From positions 5,001-12,902 of the forward strand of contig JAJFLS010000423.1 of assembly GCA_021772595.1 (NCBI GenBank): DNA of 7,902 nucleotides. The letters are read 5' to 3'. The notes beneath the pieces are model-generated. The model was given only the letters and a program-made list of their open reading frames with translations, did no database searches and was not told the origin of the DNA. Origin of the DNA: Opitutales bacterium. GTDB lineage: Bacteria > Verrucomicrobiota > Verrucomicrobiia > Opitutales > Opitutaceae. The position numbers were made by a program, and so were the translations under genes. Shown here piece by piece: positions 1 to 7,023 of the stretch (position 1 is its first letter; every line of letters starts with the position of its first letter).

Positions 1-488
1 GGGAAGTGATTGCGGAATTTCTCGGCAAGGAACCGCTCTTGGTTGTAGACCAGATTTTCATGAAGCCTCCGAAGTTTGGATCGGCGAAACCTTACCATCA
101 GGACAACGCATATTTTTGCTGCGAGCCGATTGATGACGTGGTCACGGCGTGGATCGCTCTGGATGACGTGGATGAGGAGAACGGCTGCTTACGCTATATA
201 GATGGCTCTCATAAAGAAGGCCTTATTCCTCATGTGCCGGTTCCAGGAGAGAAGTACAATTTGGCTCCGGACGAAGAGAAAATCGATTTAAGCAGAGAAT
301 CATTGGGCAGAGTGAAAAAGGGCGGCGTGTGTATTCATCATGGATACACTTTGCATACGTCACACCGTAACGAATCGAACCGCTGGCGCCGAGGGTATGC
401 GACACACTGGGTGAGCAAAGACGCGACGTGCGACATACACACTCTCGATAAAGCGTATTACAAGCGGGAGGACTATCCTCGAAGCTGA
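1..488 (+). CDS. Phytanoyl-CoA dioxygenase (PhyH) family protein, 5'-truncated by window edge
   Basis: This is the C-terminal part of a non-haem Fe(II)/2-oxoglutarate-dependent oxygenase of the PhyH family, which usually hydroxylates a small-molecule substrate in the cytoplasm. Counting from the GTG at 6, the iron-binding HxD motif is visible as H31-Q-D33. The distal iron ligand is probably H117 in an LHTS motif, and the basic residues near R126-R129 are placed where the family binds the 2-oxoglutarate carboxylate. The core segments TAWIALDDV and NGCLRYIDGSH are typical of the family. The frame stays open to base 1 and PhyH proteins are usually about 250-300 residues, so the GTG at 6 is unlikely to be the start and roughly 100 residues are missing. 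The stop is TGA at 486-488. The substrate cannot be read from the sequence. A glycosyltransferase gene follows on the same strand after 71 bp, a loose hint of a surface-glycan or secondary-metabolite role. Confidence 0.9.
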   Translation, partial: EVIAEFLGKEPLLVVDQIFMKPPKFGSAKPYHQDNAYFCCEPIDDVVTAWIALDDVDEENGCLRYIDGSHKEGLIPHVPVPGEKYNLAPDEEKIDLSRESLGRVKKGGVCIHHGYTLHTSHRNESNRWRRGYATHWVSKDATCDIHTLDKAYYKREDYPRS

Positions 489-559
489 GATTCGCGGCGC
501 CGTTCAAAACGAAAGACGCTTGCTGTGGGGCGGCGATCTCGGTTATGCGTTGCGGATAA
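489..559. other. Intergenic gap between the PhyH and glycosyltransferase genes
   Basis: This 71-bp gap separates two genes on the same strand. I see no hairpin followed by a T-tract, no clear -35/-10 pair and no strong ribosome binding site. An ATG at 545 opens only four codons before the TAA at 557-559. The two genes could share one transcript, but nothing here proves it. Confidence 0.5.
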
Positions 560-1639
560 ATGGCTAACCAAGAGTCCCGCGAGACCCCACAAGTGATTTT
601 GCCGAACCTAGGACGAAGGTTTTCGGGAGTAACGTCGACCTTGCTGCAAGTGCTTCCGCATCAGCAAGAACTGATTTCACTGGTGGTTTGGGGTAAGTCT
701 CATATTGGAGACAAAGCTCCTGTCGTTGAATTTTCCCGATTGCTTTCCGTGACGAAAGAGGTGTTGCCCGGCGGAGCGGTCCGGGTCTTTCACGCCAGGC
801 GAAATATCGAAATGCTCTGGGGCCTGGTTTTGAAGCTCGTATTTCGCCGCCGCCTCAAACTCGTTTTCACTTCGACCGCTCAACGCAAGCACAGTCGGTA
901 CACGCGATTTCTATATCATCGTATGGATACGCTGATAACGACTTCCGATCGGGCGGGCAGTTTTCTCGATAGGCCAGCGGACTACGTGATCCCTCACGGA
1001 ATCGGAATCGAAACGTATCCGTATGTTGAGGATAAAGCAGCAGCGTGGGCGAAATTGGGTTTGCCAGGAACGCGAGGCGTCGGAATTTTTGGTCGAGTAC
1101 GTCCGCAAAAAGGAATCGACCTTTTCGTCGATGCGATGATCGTAAAACTGCCTCAGCATCCTGAATACACGGCAGTAATGGTCGGGCAGACGACGCCGAA
1201 GTTCGAGCCGTTTGTTCAGAAATGCAAAGCGAAAATCGAAGCCGCAGGTTTGGAAGATCGCTTCGCTTGGCTAGGGGAAGTCGAGTATGGGCAGTTGCCC
1301 GGGCTTTATGGAGCGATGTCTATTGTTGCCGCGGTATCGCGAGTGGAGGGCTTCGGGCTTACTTGTCTTGAAGCGATGAGTTCGGGCGCTCCGGTAATCG
1401 CGAGCCGGACGGGCGGGTTTGAGCTAGTCGTCCGAGACGGCATCGACGGGAAACTCGTTCCTTGCGGCGATTTGGTTGCCATCGCGGAGGCCTTTTCCGA
1501 ATTGGCGAGCGATCCCGAAAGACTCCAAGAAATGTCACGCTCCGCGAGAACGCGTATCGAATCCGAATTTACCGTAGAGAGAGAAGCTCGCGAGCTTGTG
1601 AATGCCTACCGCGAAATATCGGAAGGCGATTCAGGCTAG
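560..1639 (+). CDS. GT4-family glycosyltransferase, LpcC-like (LPS core mannosyltransferase type)
   Basis: This 359-residue cytoplasmic or membrane-associated enzyme has the GT-B fold and transfers a sugar from a nucleotide donor. The C-terminal half is a Glycos_transf_1 domain: FGRVRPQKGID at about 177-187 and the retaining-GT EX7E motif with E263 and E271 (VEGFGLTCLEAMSSG). The N-terminal half matches what I remember of the rhizobial LPS-core mannosyltransferase LpcC, with RRFSGVTST (19-27), HARRNIEM (78-85) and FTSTAQR (103-109). This supports LPS core assembly over a generic glycosyltransferase, although donor and acceptor remain inferred. The start is well constrained: an in-frame TAA at 557-559 lies directly before the ATG. 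Only a weak GGA lies upstream as a ribosome site. The stop TAG overlaps the stop of the convergent exporter gene, leaving no room for a terminator between them. No frameshift or truncation is seen. Confidence 0.93.
   Translation: MANQESRETPQVILPNLGRRFSGVTSTLLQVLPHQQELISLVVWGKSHIGDKAPVVEFSRLLSVTKEVLPGGAVRVFHARRNIEMLWGLVLKLVFRRRLKLVFTSTAQRKHSRYTRFLYHRMDTLITTSDRAGSFLDRPADYVIPHGIGIETYPYVEDKAAAWAKLGLPGTRGVGIFGRVRPQKGIDLFVDAMIVKLPQHPEYTAVMVGQTTPKFEPFVQKCKAKIEAAGLEDRFAWLGEVEYGQLPGLYGAMSIVAAVSRVEGFGLTCLEAMSSGAPVIASRTGGFELVVRDGIDGKLVPCGDLVAIAEAFSELASDPERLQEMSRSARTRIESEFTVEREARELVNAYREISEGDSG
1636..1639. other. Convergent stop-codon overlap in a CTAG palindrome
   Basis: The plus-strand glycosyltransferase ends with TAG at 1637-1639 and the minus-strand ABC exporter ends with TAG read from 1638-1636. 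Both stops lie in the self-complementary tetramer CTAG, so the two convergent genes overlap by 4 bp. Any terminator for either gene must lie inside the other gene's coding sequence. Confidence 0.9.
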
Positions 1640-3372
1640 GCCGACTGTTGCTGGTTGTAGAGGCTTCGATACAAATTGCAGCCTCCGTAAAGCTCTTCGT
1701 GGGTGCCGGAATCGATGATTTTCCCGTCTTGGAAAACGAGAATCTTCGTAGCGTCCTTAATTGTGCTGAATCTATGGGCGATGATGAGCACCGTCTTGCC
1801 GACGACGAGCCGTTCGAGCGCTTGCTGAATTTTCTTTTCGCTTTCCGAGTCCAACGCTGAGGTCGCTTCGTCGAGAATGAGGATCGGCGCGTCCCGCAAA
1901 AAGGCGCGGGCGATGGCTATTCGCTGCTTCTGTCCGCCGGAGAGCCGCGCGCCACGTTCGCCTACGATTGTGTCGTATCCGTTTGGCTGTTCCAGAATGA
2001 ACTCGTCCGCGAACGCATTCCGAGCGGCGTCCTTCACTTCATCGTCCGTCGCGTCTTGCAGTCCGAGACGAATGTTCTCGATGATGGTATCGTCGAAGAG
2101 AACGGGATCCTGCGAGACGATGGCGATGTGCTGGCGAAGGTCGTTGGTCGGGAAACGTCGCACGTCATGTCCATCGATGAAGATGCCTCCGAGATTCACA
2201 TCGTAGAATCGAGGTACGAGGTTGGCGAAGGTGCTCTTGCCGGCGCCGCTTGGCCCGACGAGCGCGCATATGCATCCGGGTTCGAGCGTCGCGTTCGCTT
2301 CTTTCAAAGCTGGCGCGTCGCCATAAGAAAAAGAAACATCGCGAAATTCGATTCTTCCCTGTATCGAGTCTATCGTTACAGGATCCGAAGGTTCTTCGAT
2401 ATGGATCGGCTCTGCGGTTATTTCTTGTATCCGTTTGAGGGATTCAGCTCCTTTTCTTAATTCGCCGGCGAGATAGCTGAGGCGTTTGATTGGAGAATAG
2501 CTGAAATAGAGCGCGGCGAAAATCGCGATAAAAACTTCGCCGGTGACGCCCTTGTAGTAACCCATGACAAAGGCCGATCCGAGCCCCACCGACGAGATGA
2601 TTTCGACTAGTGGGGAAAGGGCGAATGTGTACTTCACTACCTTCATCTGCGAACGGAAGAGCTCGCTGAGTCTCGTTGAGAACCGGCGGTTTTCGCGTTC
2701 TTGAAGATTGAAGGCCCGTACTTCCTTAACCGCGCCGATATTTTGCGAGAGATCGTTGGTGACGCTGGAAAGCTCCTCTTGCTGCGTTTTTGCTTTTTGG
2801 CCGAGCTTCTGGGTTAGCTTTCGCACGGGAAAGATGACCAATGGAAGAAGCGCGATACTGAAGTAGATGTAAACGACGCCATCATTCTCCCAGCCTTTAT
2901 AGGCGAGCATGCCAACTGCTCCGAGAAAGGTGAGTGGAGCGATTGCAAGATCCCGCCCGGTGATTGTGAGCGAATACTGCATCGCTTGCGTGTCGGCGGT
3001 GAGCCGGGCGATAATGTCGCCCGTTTTCTTCTCTTGGAAAAATGCGAGTGGAAGGCGTTGGATATGCGCGAAGAGCTGGGCTCTCAAGTCTCGTATCGCG
3101 CCAAGGCCAGCGTAATTGAGATGATAGGAGCTAAGGAAAGTGCAGACCCCGATGACCAGGAACAATAGAGGAAAAACGCTCGCGATGAGAATGACCTCGC
3201 TCAGTTCGCGTTCTGAGCCTCCGTTAAGAACGATGCCGAATAGTTTTTCCGCTCCGATCGTGATACCCGCTCCGGTGCACAGACCGGCGATTCCGCCAAT
3301 GAACAAAGCGATCCGCACGCGGCGTTTGTAAGGGCGAAGTAGATTCAAAAAGAGCTTTAGGTCCTTAAGCAT
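1636..3372 (-). CDS. ABC exporter, fused permease-ATPase (MsbA-like lipid flippase class)
   Basis: This is a complete 578-residue half-transporter with the usual architecture and length of MsbA (about 580). The N-terminal ABC transmembrane domain spans about 15-300, with hydrophobic segments near 20-38, 60-82, 141-158, 165-183, 253-271 and 277-295. The nucleotide-binding domain has Walker A GPSGAGKST (373-381), Q-loop Q421, signature LSGGQKQR (477-484), Walker B ILILDE (497-502) and H-loop H533. All catalytic residues are present, so it should work as a homodimer. MsbA proteins flip lipid A-core across the inner membrane, and the convergent LpcC-like gene fits that role. Multidrug or other lipid exporters share the same motifs, so the substrate is inferred. 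The ATG is 34 bp downstream of the oppC-like stop, with only a weak GAG as a ribosome site. It is the last gene of the minus-strand unit. Confidence 0.92.
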   Translation of the reverse strand: MLKDLKLFLNLLRPYKRRVRIALFIGGIAGLCTGAGITIGAEKLFGIVLNGGSERELSEVILIASVFPLLFLVIGVCTFLSSYHLNYAGLGAIRDLRAQLFAHIQRLPLAFFQEKKTGDIIARLTADTQAMQYSLTITGRDLAIAPLTFLGAVGMLAYKGWENDGVVYIYFSIALLPLVIFPVRKLTQKLGQKAKTQQEELSSVTNDLSQNIGAVKEVRAFNLQERENRRFSTRLSELFRSQMKVVKYTFALSPLVEIISSVGLGSAFVMGYYKGVTGEVFIAIFAALYFSYSPIKRLSYLAGELRKGAESLKRIQEITAEPIHIEEPSDPVTIDSIQGRIEFRDVSFSYGDAPALKEANATLEPGCICALVGPSGAGKSTFANLVPRFYDVNLGGIFIDGHDVRRFPTNDLRQHIAIVSQDPVLFDDTIIENIRLGLQDATDDEVKDAARNAFADEFILEQPNGYDTIVGERGARLSGGQKQRIAIARAFLRDAPILILDEATSALDSESEKKIQQALERLVVGKTVLIIAHRFSTIKDATKILVFQDGKIIDSGTHEELYGGCNLYRSLYNQQQSA

Positions 3373-3406
3373 AAGCGGGCTCAGACTGGCGATCGGCGTG
3401 CGTAGT

Positions 3407-4468
3407 TCAATCTTTTGATGATTTCACGTCGAGCGCGTCTCGTAAACCGTCCCCGAGAAAGTTCATCGCGAACAACGTGATCGAGAAAAACGCGGCGGGC
3501 GCCAACAGCAGCCAGGGGGAGGAGGTCATCTTCTGAGCCCCGTCGGAAATCAAGGATCCCCAGGACGCGTCGGGCGGCTGCACGCCGAGGCCGAGAAAAC
3601 TGAGGACCGCTTCGAGAATCATGATAGCGGGGACCGAGAGCGTGGCGTAGACGACGATTGGGCCCAGCAGATTAGGGATCATGTGCCGCCGGATAATGGC
3701 GGGCGTGGAAACGCCCATGGCTCTGGCCGCGAGCGCGAATTCCTGCTCTTTGAGCTGAAGGACTTGGTTGCGTGTGATGCGGGCCATGGTGAGCCATTCG
3801 ACCGCTCCGATCGCGACGAAAATCAAGATGAGACTACGCCCGAAAACGACCATCAATAGAATGACGAAAATGGTGAACGGCATCGCGTAGAGGATCTCCA
3901 CCGTCCGCATCATGAACGCGTCGAGTCGGCCTCCTTGGTACCCGGAAATCGACCCATAAGTCACGCCGATCAAGAGAGCGATCAGCGTGGCGAGAAATCC
4001 GACTCCGAGCGAAATGCGGCCGCCCTGCATGATTCGAGCCATCAAGTCTCGACCTTGGCTGTCGGTTCCCAAAAAGTAGATGTCTTTGGAATTTCGATAC
4101 TCGATATCTTTATAGACAAAAGAAGTTCCGTTTTCGACGGCTTCCAGTACACTGCCGGGAAGATCTCGGTTTCGTTGTGGGAAATCTTTTCTCGAGATCT
4201 GGTGAGCGTTGCCAAATCGATCCTCGTATTCCAGTATTTCAGCGAAAGGGGGGGTTTCCCGAAGCGTAATTTTCGAATCATCCGGCGCATGCGGATGGAA
4301 AATTGGGCCGATAAAGCAGAATGCGGCGATCGCGACGAATATCCATAAACTCGCTACGGCAAGCTGATTCTTTCGCAACCGCGCCATCGAGTCCACCCAC
4401 AGGGAGTGCGGCTTTTCGGCGGCGGACTCCATGGTTTCGATGGACGGTGTGAGGCGTTTGAATACCAT
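3407..4468 (-). CDS. oppC: Peptide ABC transporter permease, OppC/DppC-like, with enlarged loop
   Basis: This is the second inner-membrane permease subunit of a peptide/nickel-type importer. It has 353 residues, against about 300 for E. coli OppC and DppC. A cytoplasmic N-terminus leads to TM1 at about 36-57. The family motif LGTDSQGRD is at 133-141, the permease membrane core runs to about 340, and the C-terminal LGDGLRDALD motif is typical. The EAA loop that contacts the ATPase is recognisable at about 243-266, with its conserved G252 and IPN at the end. The segment between TM1 and LGTD (about 60-132) is charged and roughly 45 residues longer than in E. coli DppC as I remember it; it should face the periplasm. 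The gene begins 5 bp after the oppB-like stop and has no clear ribosome site, so translation is probably coupled. Peptide specificity is inferred from family and neighbours. Confidence 0.92.
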   Translation of the reverse strand: MVFKRLTPSIETMESAAEKPHSLWVDSMARLRKNQLAVASLWIFVAIAAFCFIGPIFHPHAPDDSKITLRETPPFAEILEYEDRFGNAHQISRKDFPQRNRDLPGSVLEAVENGTSFVYKDIEYRNSKDIYFLGTDSQGRDLMARIMQGGRISLGVGFLATLIALLIGVTYGSISGYQGGRLDAFMMRTVEILYAMPFTIFVILLMVVFGRSLILIFVAIGAVEWLTMARITRNQVLQLKEQEFALAARAMGVSTPAIIRRHMIPNLLGPIVVYATLSVPAIMILEAVLSFLGLGVQPPDASWGSLISDGAQKMTSSPWLLLAPAAFFSITLFAMNFLGDGLRDALDVKSSKD

Positions 4469-4473
4469 TGCAC

Positions 4474-5391
4474 TTAGGCTTTTCGCAGTTTCGGGTCGAG
4501 AAGCGTGTGGGCGATATCCACGAGCAAATTTGCTCCGACGATCAAGGTCGCGTAGAAGATGGTAGTCCCGAGGATCATGAAGTAATCCCGATTCAAAGCG
4601 CCGTCTATGAAGTAGCGACCGAGTCCCGGAACTTGGAACACCGTTTCCACGACGAACGATCCGCTGATCAATCCCGCCATGGCCGGACCGAGATAGGAGA
4701 TGACGGGGATGATGCCGCCCCGCAGCGCGTGTTTGAGCACGACGGTCTTCTCTCTTAGCCCTTTGGCCCGCGCGGTTCGAATGTAGTCAAGGCCGAGCGT
4801 TTCGAGCATTCCGGCTCGGGTCAGCCGGGCGATGTACGCGGCGTAGGCGAGTCCCAAGGTGAAAGCGGGAAGCACTCGATCTTCCCACGAGAACCAACCG
4901 GCGACGTTGAACCAGCCGAGCCAAACCCCGAATACAAGCCCGAGAATCGGACCGATCACAAAAGTGGGCATGCAGATTCCGATCATCGCTCCGCTCATCG
5001 GCAGGTAGTCCAGGATCGTGTTTTGCCGTGCGGCGGCGATTACACCTGCGGGGACGCCGACGAGAAGAGCGACGCCCAGGGCGAGCAGTCCCAGTTCTAA
5101 GGATACAGGAAATCCTTGGGCGATGATCTCGTTGATAGATCTGCCTTCCTGTTTGAATGACGGGCCGAGATCGAAGCTGGCGAGGCGTTTCAGATAGGTC
5201 CAGTATTGGACGAGGAGAGGCTTATCCAAGCCATAGTGTTCCATGAGCTGCTGCCTCGTTTCCTCCCGCATTTCCCGCTCCTGACTGAACGGGTTGCCCG
5301 GCGCGTTCATGATCAGAAAAAACGTGAGCGTGATGATAACCCAGATCGTCGGAATCGCTTGAAGCAATCGGTTGAAGATGAAGCGAAGCAT
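4474..5391 (-). CDS. oppB: Peptide ABC transporter permease, OppB/DppB-like
   Basis: This inner-membrane permease subunit has 305 residues, matching the usual OppB length of about 306. It begins with the characteristic N-terminus MLRFIFNRLLQAIPTIW (TM1 about 9-29). The NAPGNPF segment, the YGLDKPLLVQYWTYL segment and the DLGPSF motif follow in the family order. The EAA loop is at about 202-225 (DYIRTARAKG), and the C-terminal ALLDPKLR-type end is present as TLLDPKLRKA. The reading frame stays open to 5493, which would add 34 residues. I chose the ATG at 5391 because it gives the family N-terminus and because that ATG overlaps the TAA of the upstream binding-protein gene as TAATG, a standard sign of translational coupling. 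It pairs with the OppC-like subunit encoded 5 bp downstream to form the membrane channel. Confidence 0.94.
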   Translation of the reverse strand: MLRFIFNRLLQAIPTIWVIITLTFFLIMNAPGNPFSQEREMREETRQQLMEHYGLDKPLLVQYWTYLKRLASFDLGPSFKQEGRSINEIIAQGFPVSLELGLLALGVALLVGVPAGVIAAARQNTILDYLPMSGAMIGICMPTFVIGPILGLVFGVWLGWFNVAGWFSWEDRVLPAFTLGLAYAAYIARLTRAGMLETLGLDYIRTARAKGLREKTVVLKHALRGGIIPVISYLGPAMAGLISGSFVVETVFQVPGLGRYFIDGALNRDYFMILGTTIFYATLIVGANLLVDIAHTLLDPKLRKA

Positions 5392-5393
5392 TA
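5389..5393 (-). promoter_or_regulatory. TAATG stop/start overlap coupling oppA to oppB
   Basis: Read on the minus strand, the TAA stop of the binding-protein gene (5393-5391) shares its last A with the ATG of the permease (5391-5389). No Shine-Dalgarno-like sequence precedes this ATG, so reinitiation by ribosomes ending oppA translation is the likely mechanism. The junction also fixes the permease start, against an upstream in-frame alternative at 5493. Confidence 0.8.
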
Positions 5394-6998
5394 CTGGGTC
5401 AAAAGGCCGACGCGTTTGTAGGATCGCATGTCGAGAAGAGCCGGTGGCCAATTCGTCACCGAAGAATCGAGATAGAAGTTTTTCGTTCTCCAAATCAGCG
5501 GGACAATCGGAGTTTGTTCAAGCAGGATAGACTCGGCTCGGGAAAGAAGGTCGAGTCGAGCGGACGGATCGTTTTCCGCGGCGGCATTTTCCAGGAGGTT
5601 GTCGAAACTCGCGTTCTCCCATCGTGCGCGGTTGGCGGAATTGCGGCTGCTCCAGAGGCCGAGGAAGGAAACGGGGTCTTCGTAGTCGCCGCTCCACAAA
5701 AGGTAGGAGACCTCGAAATCGCCTGCCGTGAGCGAGGAGAAAAGCGATTTCGCCTCCATGTTGAGCAGCTCGATTTCCAGGCCGAGAGTTTCGCTCCACA
5801 TTGATTGGATCGCCTCGGCGATAGCTCGAGAAGCGGGAATGTTGCTAACTGTGAAGGTGAGCTTGGGCGCAGCGCTGCCATCCGGAAACGTTTTTTCGAA
5901 AACGCGCCTGGCTTCGTTGGGCTCGTATTGGGAGCTGACGGGCGGGGTGTAGCTGGCGAGTCCGGCGGGCGTGAACGAGCTAGCAGCGCGCCCGGAGCGG
6001 TTGATGTTTGCGACGAGCGATTCTTTGTCGATGGCGAGCGCGAGGGCTTTCCGGAATTCCAAGTTCGCTAGTTGGGGGGAGGACGTATTGAAAATCAAAT
6101 ACGAGGTCGCGAGAAACGGATCGAATCGCTGCCCGGCTTCTTCGTCCAGAGGATCGCCGAGCTCCTCGACGGGAATTTTGTCTGTGGCATGAAGCTGCTT
6201 GGATCGAAACGCGCGGGATTCAAGCTGAGCATTTTCGTAAGGGAAAAAGCGTATTTTGTTCAGCAATACATTCTGATCGTCCCAATAAGAGGCGTTCCGT
6301 TTTACTTCTATCACAGAGCTCGGACTCCATGTCTCCAAAATAAAAGGACCGTTCGAGACCATCGTTTGCGGAGTGGTCCAGCGGGTTGATCGACTCTTCC
6401 AATCGCCGAGCGATTCGAGGGTTCGGATCGGGGCGGGCAGCCAGGCGAAGTGCTTGAGTTTGTTGAGGAAGTTCGGGGCGAGATTGCCGAGCGCTATTTC
6501 GAGCTGGTGATCGGAGAGGGCCTTTAGGCCGACGGATTCGAAGGAGTCGATTTTTCCGAGATAGTAGTCCTTCGCGTTTCGGATGTCGAAGAACATCTCG
6601 GGATAGGCGGTGGCGAATTTGGGATCGAGGGCCCGTTGGACGGAGCGCTTGAAGTCGTCGGCCGTAACGGGCGAGCCATCCGACCAGCGGGCGTCTGGGC
6701 GAAGGGTGAAGCGGTAGCTCTTTTCTTCCGGGGAGTAGATCCAGCTGGAAGCGACGCCCGGCGCGATGTCGTTCGGATTGTCGGGATCGGGAGAGACCAG
6801 CCCCTCGAAAAGGCTATAGAGGATATGCGCTTCGGCCACGCTGGTTGCGATGTGCGGGTCGAGCGAGCTGGGTTCCTCGCCGTTGCCGAGAAGGAGAACG
6901 CCTTCTTGGGCGGCCCGCTCGGTCGCCGACTGGCGTTTCGAGCAACTCGCCATTGCGAGCAGGAGCGTGAGAAGGGAGACGATTGCGTAGCGTGGCAT
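5391..6998 (-). CDS. oppA: Peptide ABC transporter substrate-binding lipoprotein (SBP_bac_5, OppA-like)
   Basis: This 535-residue protein is an extracytoplasmic solute-binding protein of the family-5 (peptide/nickel) class, close to E. coli OppA in length. The N-terminus is a lipoprotein signal peptide: one Arg, a hydrophobic run at 5-17, and a lipobox-like A-M-A-S before C19, the likely lipidated residue. The mature protein shows family landmarks: PSSLDPH (43-49), YRFTLRPDARWSDGSPVTADDF (about 95-116), VSNGPF followed by W224 and an RNASYW motif (214-239), and WSGDYEDP (435-442). The last is typical of the OppA oligopeptide subgroup more than of DppA. It should capture oligopeptides in the periplasm and deliver them to the OppB/OppC pair encoded next. 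It starts 25 bp after ispF with no obvious ribosome site. No OppD/OppF ATPases follow. Confidence 0.93.
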   Translation of the reverse strand: MPRYAIVSLLTLLLAMASCSKRQSATERAAQEGVLLLGNGEEPSSLDPHIATSVAEAHILYSLFEGLVSPDPDNPNDIAPGVASSWIYSPEEKSYRFTLRPDARWSDGSPVTADDFKRSVQRALDPKFATAYPEMFFDIRNAKDYYLGKIDSFESVGLKALSDHQLEIALGNLAPNFLNKLKHFAWLPAPIRTLESLGDWKSRSTRWTTPQTMVSNGPFILETWSPSSVIEVKRNASYWDDQNVLLNKIRFFPYENAQLESRAFRSKQLHATDKIPVEELGDPLDEEAGQRFDPFLATSYLIFNTSSPQLANLEFRKALALAIDKESLVANINRSGRAASSFTPAGLASYTPPVSSQYEPNEARRVFEKTFPDGSAAPKLTFTVSNIPASRAIAEAIQSMWSETLGLEIELLNMEAKSLFSSLTAGDFEVSYLLWSGDYEDPVSFLGLWSSRNSANRARWENASFDNLLENAAAENDPSARLDLLSRAESILLEQTPIVPLIWRTKNFYLDSSVTNWPPALLDMRSYKRVGLLTQ

Positions 6999-7023
6999 GG
7001 AGATATTTCGGCGCGGCCGGATG

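Noticed and set aside
1584..1597. Perfect 14-bp palindrome AAGCTCGCGAGCTT near the glycosyltransferase 3' end, considered as a terminator for the exporter transcript
   Set aside because: No T-tract follows on either strand and the centre leaves no good loop; it encodes ordinary residues (REAREL region), so coincidence is likely.
3373..3406. CGATCG-centred sequence in the oppC-exporter gap as a possible operator or terminator
   Set aside because: The symmetry does not extend beyond the six-base core, and no T-run follows.
5392..5493. Upstream extension of the OppB-like permease to the ATG at 5493
   Set aside because: It would overlap the binding-protein coding region by about 100 bp and add residues unlike any OppB N-terminus; the TAATG junction at 5389-5393 is much more convincing.
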